Below are positions 34,895 through 42,516 of a stretch of DNA of 64,000 nt, one piece after another. A program made the position numbers and the translations under genes. Under the pieces are notes generated by a model. That model did not search any database. It was not told where the DNA came from and saw only the letters and a list, made by a program, of their open reading frames with translations. Source of the DNA: Alkalibacterium sp049389645 (GTDB taxonomy: Bacteria > Bacillota > Bacilli > Lactobacillales > Carnobacteriaceae_A); NCBI RefSeq assembly GCF_049389645.1, contig NZ_CP186540.1:1550001-1614000 (forward strand), given 5' to 3'. Positions within the stretch are counted from its first letter, which is position 1. Each line of letters begins with the position of its first letter.

Positions 34895-34976
34895 AGTAAC
34901 ACTGTGAAAACTTTAGTCAATGAATATGGTGGTTAGTGGCTCGGCTAAATGAAAATAGGTTATATAAAATCATACA

Positions 34977-35019
34977 TAAAATATAGAGGCTGAGAGAAAA
35001 ATCTCAGCCTCTATATTTT
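34977..35019 (+). terminator. Terminator of the dehydratase operon
   Basis: Long perfect stem AAAATATAGAGGCTGAGA with its complement, 6-base loop, ending in TTTTA. It closes the unit running from the dehydratase genes to the GlcG-like gene. Confidence 0.85.
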
Positions 35020-35088
35020 ATGTTAGTCATTTTGGAATAAAGGATGACGATTAGAGTTGTTTAGATATATGAGTCTTAGGTGTTTTTT

Positions 35089-35138
35089 TGACAGATATAC
35101 CTAATTGTCCGTTTAATTATAAGCGCTTTCATACTATA
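35089..35138 (+). promoter_or_regulatory. DhaS-type operator 3, cre-like site and -10 box before gldA
   Basis: TGACAGAT-ATACCT-AATTGTCC (35089-35110) is a DhaS-type site. It is followed at about 35116-35129 by a cre-like sequence (TGAAAGCGCTTATA on the minus strand, one mismatch to the CcpA consensus) and a TATAAT at about 35133. The -35 position has no good match, which fits an activator-dependent promoter with catabolite repression by CcpA. Confidence 0.72.
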
Positions 35139-35200
35139 ATGAACTTAATCCTTTCACAACTTATATAATGTGAAGAGGAAAATTATTAGGAGGTTTTACA

Positions 35201-36304
35201 ATGGATAAAATTTTTGTTAGTCCAAGTCGTTACATTCAAGGGAAAGATTTATTGCACCATGCCGGTCAATATATGGAGCACTTCGGTAAACAAGTCATAG
35301 TCTTAGCGGATGAATTTGTGCAGGATCTCGCAGCCAATACTTTGATCGAGAATTTATCAGATACCTTTACAATAACTAAAGTGACCTTTAATGGTGAATG
35401 TTCAATGAAAGAAATCAATCGTATCAGTGAAATTGCCAAAGAAAAATCTGTTGATTTTATCTTGGGAATAGGCGCAGGTAAAGCGCTGGATACCGCAAAA
35501 GCCGTTGCAGATAACATGAAAGTTCCTGTTGTCGTCTTTCCAACGCTTGCTTCAACGGACGCACCGACATCAGGTTTATCAGTGGTTTATACGGAAGAGG
35601 GGGCTTTTGAACAGTACTTATTCTATAAAAAGAATCCGGACTTGGTATTGATGGATACTAAAATCATTGCGGGTGCCCCAGCGCGTATGCTAGCTTCAGG
35701 TATTTCTGATGCCATGGCTACCCTGGTCGAAGCCCGTGCTGTGAAACAGAAAAACGGGAACACAATGAGTGGCGGTAAAGCAACGATCGCAGGTTATGCG
35801 ATTGCAGAGAAATGCGAGGAAGTTTTATTTGATTATGGCGTTCTAGCCTACGAATCCAATAAACATAAGATAGTTACACCGGCACTTGAAGCGGTCGTTG
35901 AAGCAAACACGTTGCTTTCAGGTTTAGGTTTTGAAGATTCTGGACTTGCCGCAGCACATGCCATCCATAATGGCTTTACTGCTGTCGATGGCGACATCCA
36001 TCATCTATCCCATGGTGAAAAAGTTGCCTATGGAACGTTGACCCAATTGGTACTTGAAAATAAAACGATCAAAGAAATCGATCGCTATCTCGAGATGTAT
36101 GTAGCCTTAGATCTACCTGTAACTTTAGAACAGATGCATCTGGAAGATAAATCATATGAAGATTTGCTGGCAGTAGGGAAATCCGCAACAAAAGAAGGAG
36201 AAACGATGGATAATATGCCATTTACTGTCACTCCTGAAGACGTCGTGGAAGCTATCCGAGCAGTTGATGTATACGCAAAAGCTTACCTAAAAAGAGCAAA
36301 ATAA
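35201..36304 (+). CDS. gldA: Glycerol dehydrogenase, intact copy
   Basis: This 367-residue zinc-dependent enzyme oxidises glycerol to dihydroxyacetone with NAD+, the first step of the oxidative branch. Marks are IFVSPSRYIQGKDLL at the start, the NAD loop ILGIGAGKALDTAKAVAD, PTLASTDAPTSGLSVVY, and the zinc ligands in ASGISDAMATL (Asp), AAAHAIHNG (His) and HHLSHGEKVAYG (His). TAGGAGG precedes the ATG. It is the only intact one of three gldA copies in this island and lies behind the third DhaS-type operator, ahead of dhaKLM. Confidence 0.95.
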   Translation: MDKIFVSPSRYIQGKDLLHHAGQYMEHFGKQVIVLADEFVQDLAANTLIENLSDTFTITKVTFNGECSMKEINRISEIAKEKSVDFILGIGAGKALDTAKAVADNMKVPVVVFPTLASTDAPTSGLSVVYTEEGAFEQYLFYKKNPDLVLMDTKIIAGAPARMLASGISDAMATLVEARAVKQKNGNTMSGGKATIAGYAIAEKCEEVLFDYGVLAYESNKHKIVTPALEAVVEANTLLSGLGFEDSGLAAAHAIHNGFTAVDGDIHHLSHGEKVAYGTLTQLVLENKTIKEIDRYLEMYVALDLPVTLEQMHLEDKSYEDLLAVGKSATKEGETMDNMPFTVTPEDVVEAIRAVDVYAKAYLKRAK

Positions 36305-36441
36305 GTCGAGTTGGGAGTGATGCTATGCATAGGATGATGTTCCTATCGTCTAGTGTCACTTTTTTCGCTGATGTAAAAAAGTGTAGGTGGATTATAAGAG
36401 AACTATCAAATCAACTAGAGAAGACAAGGAGGAAATAGAAA

Positions 36442-37431
36442 TTGAAAAAAATCATAAATGATTCGAGTAGAGTGGTAGATGAAATGATTGAAGGGTTCTG
36501 TTTTGCTCATCAAGACCTGGTGAAAAAAATTGATGACTATCGTGTGATCGTGAGCAGAGACATTGAAAATCAGGTTGGGCTCGTCAGTGGTGGCGGAAGT
36601 GGCCATGAACCCGCTCATGCAGGTTTCGTTGGTGAAGGCATGCTTTCCGCAGCCGTTTGCGGCGAGGTATTCAGCTCTCCGACACCAGATCAAGTGCTAG
36701 AAGGAATCAAAGCAAGTGACAACGGACAGGGCGTCCTTCTGGTCGTGAAAAATTATACTGGTGACGTCTTGAATTTTGATATGGCCAAAGAGTTAGCTGA
36801 AATGGAAGATATAGCAGTGGAAACGGTGCTGGTTGATGACGATATTGCAGTTGAAGACAGTACGTACACCGCAGGAAAAAGAGGCGTCGCCGGAACCATT
36901 TTTGTCCATAAAATCCTTGGAGCCTATGCCAGACAAGGAAAAACTTTAAAGGAATTAAAAGAGCTTGGAGATGACCTGGTCGGACGAATAAAAACAATAG
37001 GTGTCGCTTTGACTGCTGCCACTGTTCCAGAAGTGGGCAAACCTGGTTTCGACCTGAAAGCTGATGAACTAGAGTATGGTGTAGGTATCCACGGTGAACC
37101 TGGTTACTTGAGAGAAACGATGAAAACCTCTAAGGAAATTGCAAAAGAACTTGTGGAGAAATTGTCCCAGTCATTCACTTTTAAAGAGGATGGACAGTAT
37201 GGGTTATTGGTCAATGGTTTAGGCGCTACACCGTTGATGGAACAATATGTATTTTTAAATGATGTCAAAAAAGAACTCGACGAATCAAACATGCAAATTG
37301 CTTATACAAAAGTTGGGAACTATATGACGTCTCTCGATATGGCAGGATTATCGTTGACGATGATCGAGTTTAGCGGGACAAGCGAAATAGCTGCATTAAA
37401 TGAAGAAGTAACCACGCCAAGCTGGGGATAG
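36442..37431 (+). CDS. dhaK: PTS-dependent dihydroxyacetone kinase, DhaK subunit
   Basis: This 329-residue subunit binds dihydroxyacetone and receives phosphate from DhaL-ADP/ATP. GGGSGHEPAHAGFVGEGM, NYTGDVLNF and the substrate-binding His of GVGIHGEPG are present. The start is a TTG at 36442, 9 bases after AAGGAGG. It lies 137 bases behind gldA; dhaL and dhaM follow with short gaps, the classical PTS-type order. Its product glycerone phosphate feeds glycolysis. Confidence 0.94.
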   Translation: MKKIINDSSRVVDEMIEGFCFAHQDLVKKIDDYRVIVSRDIENQVGLVSGGGSGHEPAHAGFVGEGMLSAAVCGEVFSSPTPDQVLEGIKASDNGQGVLLVVKNYTGDVLNFDMAKELAEMEDIAVETVLVDDDIAVEDSTYTAGKRGVAGTIFVHKILGAYARQGKTLKELKELGDDLVGRIKTIGVALTAATVPEVGKPGFDLKADELEYGVGIHGEPGYLRETMKTSKEIAKELVEKLSQSFTFKEDGQYGLLVNGLGATPLMEQYVFLNDVKKELDESNMQIAYTKVGNYMTSLDMAGLSLTMIEFSGTSEIAALNEEVTTPSWG

Positions 37432-37447
37432 GAAGGAATGAACAAAA

Positions 37448-38035
37448 ATGACATTAACAACTGACGAAACAAGACAATGGTTACTTGAATTCAGTAAAAG
37501 GATTCAAGAGCAGAAACAATATTTAAGTGACCTCGATCAGGCAATCGGTGATGGAGACCATGGCTCTAATATGGCACGAGGGGTAACGGCTGTCGAAGAA
37601 ATGATCAAGGATGACAGTTTGACAAAACCCAGTGAGGTGATGAAAAAAGCAGCAATGGCGATGATAAGCAAGGTCGGTGGTGCATCAGGGCCGTTGTACG
37701 GTTCCGCATTTTTAGACATGTCTAAAGTCATAGATGAAGAAGGTCTTCCTGAAGTTGTGGAAGCCGGGTTAAACGCTATCAAGAAACGTGGAAAAGCCGA
37801 ATTGAAAGATAAAACGATGGTCGATATGTGGGGACCCGTTGTGGAAGCGTTGAGAACAGATACATTGACAGTAGATTTTATTGAAGAAACGATGGAAGCA
37901 ACCAAACCACTGAAAGCAAAAAAAGGACGAGCTTCTTATTTAAACGAACGTTCGATTGGTCACCTGGATCCAGGTGCGGTATCTAGTGGTTATTTATTTA
38001 TCGCTTTAATTAAGGAGGTTGAAAAAAATGACTAA
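37448..38035 (+). CDS. dhaL: PTS-dependent dihydroxyacetone kinase, DhaL subunit
   Basis: This 195-residue helical subunit holds ADP as a fixed cofactor that is rephosphorylated by DhaM. DLDQAIGDGDHGSNMARG binds the Mg ions and nucleotide, and KVGGASGPLYGSAF and NERSIGHLDPGA are further family marks. AAGGAA precedes the ATG. Its end overlaps the dhaM start by 8 bases. A second, stand-alone DhaL is encoded at 40622. Confidence 0.94.
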   Translation: MTLTTDETRQWLLEFSKRIQEQKQYLSDLDQAIGDGDHGSNMARGVTAVEEMIKDDSLTKPSEVMKKAAMAMISKVGGASGPLYGSAFLDMSKVIDEEGLPEVVEAGLNAIKKRGKAELKDKTMVDMWGPVVEALRTDTLTVDFIEETMEATKPLKAKKGRASYLNERSIGHLDPGAVSSGYLFIALIKEVEKND

Positions 38036-38402
38036 ATCTTTTGGTGTTGTTCTCGTTTCGCATGTTGAAGAGTTAGCTTTGGGTTTATACAAACTTGTCA
38101 AAGAGGGCGCAGCTGACACGTCTGTGACGTATACAGGTGGAACAGATGATGGCGGTGTGGGATCAAGTTTCGATAAAATCATGAAAGCAGTGAACGATAA
38201 TGAAGCAGATAATATATATGCTTTCTACGATTTAGGAAGTGCAAAAATGACTCTGGAAATGGTCAGTGAAATGAGCGATAAAAATATTGAAATAATGGAT
38301 TGTGCATTTATTGAAGGCGCGTATACGGCGGGTGCCCTGATTCAATCCGACAATAAAAAAGAAGTGATCGATGAACAGTTGAAGCCGCTTATAATTAAGT
38401 AA
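38028..38402 (+). CDS. dhaM: PTS-dependent dihydroxyacetone kinase, phosphotransferase subunit DhaM
   Basis: This 124-residue EIIA-Man-like protein carries phosphate from HPr to the ADP on DhaL, via the His in VVLVSHVEELALGL (residue 12). TYTGGTDDGGVGSSFDKI and YAFYDLGSAKMTLEM match DhaM. It has only the EIIA domain, without the HPr and EI-like domains of E. coli DhaM, as in Lactococcus. The ATG at 38028 lies 9 bases past AAGGAGG, inside the end of dhaL. Confidence 0.92.
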   Translation: MTKSFGVVLVSHVEELALGLYKLVKEGAADTSVTYTGGTDDGGVGSSFDKIMKAVNDNEADNIYAFYDLGSAKMTLEMVSEMSDKNIEIMDCAFIEGAYTAGALIQSDNKKEVIDEQLKPLIIK

Positions 38403-38429
38403 GCATGTGTATCGATAGATTTTTAACAC

Positions 38430-38470
38430 AAAAAAACGGCACAGTCATTGAATTGATTGTGCCGTTTTTT
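38430..38470 (+). terminator. Terminator of the gldA-dhaKLM unit
   Basis: Stem AAAAAACGGCACA / TGTGCCGTTTTTT with T run, behind dhaM; the A run also allows it to end the convergent small membrane gene. Confidence 0.85.
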
Positions 38471-38476
38471 ATTTGA

Positions 38477-38686
38477 TTAGTAAGATACCATGTCGAAAAG
38501 CAGTGCCACGAGTGCAATCCCGATAGCAGTGATGCTCATGCGTTTGATGTCTGCTTTTAAGAAGAAACCAATAATACCTAAAACAATAGCCACAATAGCC
38601 ATAATTGTTGTTTGCCAGAAAAAGCCGACAATTGCTGCTGAAATTGCCACCCAACCTATAACCATTCCTATTATATTCATATTCAT
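38477..38686 (-). CDS. Small hydrophobic membrane protein
   Basis: This 69-residue protein has two or three membrane segments (about residues 4-22, 27-43 and 50-67) with an ADIKRMS loop. A strong AAGGAGG lies ahead of the ATG at 38686 on the minus strand; an internal Met at residue 3 is also possible. No specific family is recognised; it resembles small bacterial proteins of about 70 residues annotated only as membrane proteins. It is convergent with dhaM across a shared terminator. Confidence 0.65.
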   Translation of the reverse strand: MNMNIIGMVIGWVAISAAIVGFFWQTTIMAIVAIVLGIIGFFLKADIKRMSITAIGIALVALLFDMVSY

Positions 38687-38817
38687 TCGTTTAACGCCTC
38701 CTTATCTTGTGATAGTGATAAGTTACACAAATCATTGTCATTATAAATTTTACCATAAAAGGCATGATCTGTGCTACACTAGTATCCAATAATGCAGAAA
38801 AAATGGAGGGTCATGTG

Positions 38818-39228
38818 ATGGAACGGTATAGTCACAAAGTACAGTATTACGAAACGGATCAAATGCAAATCGTTCATCATTCGAATTATATCAGATGGTT
38901 TGAAGAAGCACGTACATATTTAATGGATGAAATCGGATTCAGCTATCAGCGGATGGAAGACGAGGGCATTATGATACCGGTTTTAGCGGTCAATGCGGAA
39001 TATAAATCAATGACCCGTTTTGGTGAAACAGTCTTGATCGATGCGGCAGTCAAACAGTTTACCGGTATTAAACTGATTATGGAATATACTGTTCGCGATA
39101 AAGAGACCCAGGAAGTTCGCTGTATAGGTGAAACGAAGCATGCATTTATAGATAAAGAAACCTACCGTCCCTTGTCGCTTAAACGTAAACATACAGAACT
39201 GTTTGCGCTATTTAATGGATTATTATAG
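38818..39228 (+). CDS. Acyl-CoA thioesterase (4-hydroxybenzoyl-CoA thioesterase/YbgC type)
   Basis: This 136-residue hotdog protein hydrolyses acyl-CoA thioesters. VQYYETDQMQIVHHSNYIRWFEEAR carries the catalytic Asp region typical of the 4HBT family (YxxTDxxGxVHHxxYxxxxExxR). Length is normal. The ATG at 38818 lies 8 bases past GGAGGG; earlier in-frame starts lack this. The next gene starts 18 bases behind it. The natural substrate is unknown. Confidence 0.85.
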   Translation: MERYSHKVQYYETDQMQIVHHSNYIRWFEEARTYLMDEIGFSYQRMEDEGIMIPVLAVNAEYKSMTRFGETVLIDAAVKQFTGIKLIMEYTVRDKETQEVRCIGETKHAFIDKETYRPLSLKRKHTELFALFNGLL

Positions 39229-39246
39229 GAATAGAGGTGTTAGGTT

Positions 39247-39837
39247 ATGGATTTGATTTTGATTGTTGGGCCGCAAGCTGTAGGCAAAATGACTGTCGGA
39301 TCAGAACTTGAGAAGTATCTGGATGCAAAACTCTTATTTAACCATGAAACGATCGATCTGTTTGCTCGATTTCTAAATTACACCCCTCAAACATTTCAGC
39401 TATCAGAAATAGTCCGTTGCAATTTATTTGAAGCTTTTACTAACAACGAAGAAACAAACGCCACCAAAGGAATCATTTTCACAGTGGTTGCCGGATTTGA
39501 TATGGAAAGTGACTGGAAGGTTTTGGCATCCTGGGTAGATAAGTTTGAACAGGCTAACGGCCGTGTGTACTTCGTGGAATTGGAAGCTGATTTAAAAGAG
39601 CGGTTAAAAAGAAACACGCATGAAAGCAGATTGGCTGCAAAACCGTCAAAGCGAAATCTCGATTTTTCTAAAAATGAACTTATAGAGAGCGCTGAAAAAC
39701 ATCGGTTAAATTCTCATAGTGGTGAAGTGCAGAAACGTCTGCCTTCCGTAAACTATAAAAAAATCAACAATACGTCATTAGAAGCTAATGAAGTCGCCCA
39801 ATCGATTTATGAGTGGATGCTAAAAGTAGGGTACTGA
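39247..39837 (+). CDS. P-loop NTPase/kinase-like protein
   Basis: This 196-residue protein starts with a Walker A loop LILIVGPQAVGKMTVGSEL and looks like a nucleotide/shikimate-kinase-type fold, with FNHETIDLFARFL as the next helix, a strand YFVELEADLKERLKRN and a lid-like ESRLAAKPSKRNLDF. The substrate is not known; relatives are annotated as shikimate kinase-like or AAA proteins. It follows the thioesterase gene by 18 bases with a GAGGTG site. The tandem repeat array begins right behind it. Confidence 0.75.
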   Translation: MDLILIVGPQAVGKMTVGSELEKYLDAKLLFNHETIDLFARFLNYTPQTFQLSEIVRCNLFEAFTNNEETNATKGIIFTVVAGFDMESDWKVLASWVDKFEQANGRVYFVELEADLKERLKRNTHESRLAAKPSKRNLDFSKNELIESAEKHRLNSHSGEVQKRLPSVNYKKINNTSLEANEVAQSIYEWMLKVGY

Positions 39838-39859
39838 TTTCCGAGAAGAGAATCTCAGT

Positions 39860-40350
39860 TTAGCATGATGAATCCGCACGTTCAGTAGCAAAATGACGAA
39901 CTCACGCACATAAAAAAATTGAGTCTGCACTTTCAGTAACAAAATGTCGAACTCACGCGCAGAAAAAAACTGAGTCTGCACTTTTGAAGTGGAAATGTCG
40001 AACTCACGCGCAGAAAAAAATTGAATCTGCACTTTTGGAGAAAAAATGTCGAACTCACGCGCAGAAAAAAACTGAGTCTGCACTTTCAGTAGCAAAATGT
40101 CGAACTCACGCGTTGAAAAAAACTGAGTCTGCACTTTCAGTAGCAAAATGTCGAACTCACGCGCAGAAAAAAACTGAGTCTGCACTTTTGAAGTGGAAAT
40201 GTCGAACTCACGCGCAAAAAAAAATTGAGTCTGCACTTTTGAAGTGGAAATGTCGAACTCACGCGTAGAAAAAAATTGAGTCTGCACATTCAGTAGCAAA
40301 ATGTCGAACTCACGCGTAGAATTAAACTGAGTTCGTCATTTTACGAATAA
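39860..40350. repeat. Array of about nine 51-bp tandem repeats
   Basis: The core ATGTCGAACTCACGCGCAG (or close variants) recurs exactly every 51 bases at 39893, 39944, 39995, 40046, 40097, 40148, 40199, 40250 and 40301. Each unit also has an A run, CTGAGTCTGCACTTT and a variable 12-base part of three kinds (CAGTAGCAAA, TGAAGTGGAA, TGGAGAAAAA types). Since 51 is a multiple of three, both strands show long open frames of 17-residue repeats, but no ribosome binding site or start supports translation. The array lies between convergent genes. Confidence 0.9.
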
Positions 40351-40412
40351 AGCCTATCATTCATTCGGATTTAAGGTAGTCGTCAAAAAATAAAGGCTCC
40401 TATTAAAAGGGA

Positions 40413-40453
40413 AAACCGGAAGGATCCTCATAAAAAAAGGATCCTTCCGGTTT
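40413..40453. terminator. Bidirectional hairpin behind the repeat array
   Basis: Perfect 15-bp stem AAACCGGAAGGATCC with its complement and an 11-base loop, standing 170 bases past the end of the orphan dhaL (minus strand). Confidence 0.75.
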
Positions 40454-40621
40454 CTTTCAGTTAAAAATCACACATTGATTAGTTGCACTAATTTTAGCAC
40501 CTACATGGTGGCGTTTTTTATTTTCCTGTCGGGATATAACCATCCCGCTTCGATGATTACATCAATCCGCTAGCAATTTTTTAACATTTTAACATTAGAA
40601 ACGAGGAGAATACCTCTCGAT

Positions 40622-41209
40622 TTAATCGTCTAAAACCCCTGTCTCAAGTAGGGCAATGAAAAGATAGGCACTTGATTGAGCGCCCGGATCGATATAACCA
40701 ATGGAGCCATCACCAATGTAAGACGCGCGACCTTTAGTTGCTTTCATTTCTTTTGTATCTGTTAAGGCCTCATCAATGACGTCTTTTGACAATGTCCCCT
40801 CATTTAAAGCATCAACGGCATGTGACCACATATCGACCATTGTTTTTTCTCCTGTTCTTGCTTTGCCGCAGGTACTGATTCCGTCTAAACCGGCAGATAC
40901 GATATCAGAAAAATCAGTGGATTCTTTTGCTTTTTTGGCCATCTCAATAAAAGCTGAACCATATAGCGGACCGCTCGCACCGCCAACTTTTCCGACGAGA
41001 GCCATACCCACTTCTTTAAATAAATCTGGCAGGTCATCATAATCTCTGGATTCGAGTTTATATTTCAGCGCTTGAGCACCGCGGTTCATATTGCTGCCGT
41101 GATCGCCGTCTCCGATAGCAGCATCTAACTGATTTAAATATTCTTCGTTCTCTATAACTTTCTCGCCAAATAAAACCAACCACTTTTTCGCTTTCGCTAT
41201 CTCTGTCAT
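40622..41209 (-). CDS. Orphan DhaL-like protein
   Basis: This 195-residue protein is a full DhaL domain: QLDAAIGDGDHGSNMNRG (Mg/ADP), KVGGASGPLYGSAF, KTMVDMW and the lid DGSIGYIDPGAQSS (typical GERSIGH-type lid altered: the residues read SIGYIDPGA instead of SIGHLDPGA). It has no dhaK or dhaM beside it, lies 2.2 kb behind dhaKLM and on the other strand. AAAGGATGG lies 11 bases before the ATG at 41209. It may be a spare subunit or act with the DhaK/DhaQ proteins encoded nearby. Confidence 0.85.
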   Translation of the reverse strand: MTEIAKAKKWLVLFGEKVIENEEYLNQLDAAIGDGDHGSNMNRGAQALKYKLESRDYDDLPDLFKEVGMALVGKVGGASGPLYGSAFIEMAKKAKESTDFSDIVSAGLDGISTCGKARTGEKTMVDMWSHAVDALNEGTLSKDVIDEALTDTKEMKATKGRASYIGDGSIGYIDPGAQSSAYLFIALLETGVLDD

Positions 41210-41515
41210 GTTAACGAACCATCCTTTCAAGTTGCGTAATAAGGATTTGACTTCTTTCGCTGTTTTGCCAACTTCAGCCAAAGCGCCAATTTTTTGTACA
41301 AAAACGAATCCTTTTAATTTTTAACATTCCACCTTAGACTTCGACCAGGTTGATTGACTATATCTTTAGTTTAGATGTGCTTTCCCAATTCAATTTCTTC
41401 ACTATAAGTGTACCCGTTATGAGAGGTAATTCCTAATTATTCACTTTAACAGCATAGATTTGGTATACTTGGATCACCTAAGAAAACAATAGAAATATAC
41501 GAGAGGAGAGTAGCA

Positions 41516-42214
41516 GTGAAAACACTTATTATTTTATCTCATCCAACTGTGGATGAATCAAGCAGTCAACAGTTTTTGATGCACTCTTTACCCGAAGATG
41601 GAAACGTCACGGTACATGTGCTTGAACAAACGTATCCAGATGGCATGATCGATGTAGCAAGAGAGCAGGCGCTCTTGCTAGAACATGATCGCATCCTTTT
41701 CCAGTTTCCATTTTACTGGTATTCTTCGCCACCGTTGTTAAAAAAATGGCAAGATGAGGTATTGACAAATCATTTTGCTTTTGGCTACCGTGGAAATAAG
41801 CTTCATGGAAAAGAATTTGGACTGGTTTTAATTATCGGACTGCCTGAGAAAGAATACCAAACCGGCGGACAGGAAGGTTTTAGTATCAGTGAGTTGACCA
41901 AACCCTATCAGGCAGTGGCGAGAAAAACAGGGATGACCTATTTGAAACCTTTAACCATCTTTCAGTTTCCTTATCTGACGGAAAAAGAAAAGATGTCATT
42001 GCTTGTTGATTATCAGCAGTACGTTAGTTTAAAACATCCCGTGTCTTTGAAAAGAAAAGAAGAGTGGATACTTGACCAATTAGAAAAAACTTCGAGAGAA
42101 ACATTACCGACAGAAGGGACCGCCTTTATTCTTGAGGCTGTCAGTGAAGCTATTGAAGATAACCGGATGGACCTTGACGAGTTGAGTCTACATATCGATA
42201 ACTATGATGTATAA
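41516..42214 (+). CDS. NAD(P)H-dependent FMN oxidoreductase, flavodoxin fold
   Basis: This 232-residue protein belongs to the NAD(P)H quinone oxidoreductase (KefF/YwrO/MdaB) family: TLIILSHPTVDESSSQQF binds the FMN phosphate, and ILFQFPFYWYSSPPLLKKWQDEVL is the family signature. It would reduce quinones or other electrophiles. About 50 residues at the C-terminus (from LKHPVSLKRKEEW on) exceed the usual 175-190 residues and are helical. The start is a GTG after GAGGAGAG. A small gene follows after 18 bases. Confidence 0.85.
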   Translation: MKTLIILSHPTVDESSSQQFLMHSLPEDGNVTVHVLEQTYPDGMIDVAREQALLLEHDRILFQFPFYWYSSPPLLKKWQDEVLTNHFAFGYRGNKLHGKEFGLVLIIGLPEKEYQTGGQEGFSISELTKPYQAVARKTGMTYLKPLTIFQFPYLTEKEKMSLLVDYQQYVSLKHPVSLKRKEEWILDQLEKTSRETLPTEGTAFILEAVSEAIEDNRMDLDELSLHIDNYDV

Positions 42215-42232
42215 AGAAAGAAGAGGAAACGT

Positions 42233-42415
42233 ATGGAAGACAATCAATGGTTAAAGAATCAGTTGGAAAAATTGTTTGAAGAAAGTCATGATTACAAACA
42301 AAAGGCATTACTTCAAGCAACTAAAGAATTGCTGATAGAACAGGAAAAACGGAGAGAACAGCTGCAGGGAGAATTGGATGGCACGCTTTGGAGTCCAGTT
42401 AATTGGAATGAATAA
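42233..42415 (+). CDS. Small charged helical protein
   Basis: This 60-residue protein, rich in Glu, Lys and Gln, is predicted to be helical (DNQWLKNQLEKLFEESHDYK through AAKELL-like repeats) and ends DGTLWSPVNWNE. An AAGAGGAAA site precedes its ATG, and it follows the oxidoreductase gene by 18 bases. No family is recognised. Size, ribosome binding site and operon position support a real gene. Confidence 0.6.
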   Translation: MEDNQWLKNQLEKLFEESHDYKQKALLQATKELLIEQEKRREQLQGELDGTLWSPVNWNE

Positions 42416-42516
42416 ATCTTTTTCGATTAATATGTGAAAAATCAGTCCTAAGACCGTTATTATGCATACCTATCTTTTATATACTAGTATCAAGAGAAAA
42501 AATGGAGGATGTATCG

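Noticed and set aside
39984..40268. Open frame on the plus strand through the 51-bp repeats
   Set aside because: It has no ribosome binding site, and its existence follows from a period divisible by three and lack of stops in the unit. The array is better described as a DNA repeat.
39860..40350. Possible CRISPR array
   Set aside because: The whole 51-bp unit repeats, including the would-be spacer, which occurs in only three variants; there are no unique spacers and no cas genes.
41210..41281. Longer N-terminus of the orphan DhaL
   Set aside because: The in-frame extension (MAEVGKTAKEVKSLL...) has no ribosome binding site and no match to DhaL, while AAAGGATGG precedes the ATG at 41209.
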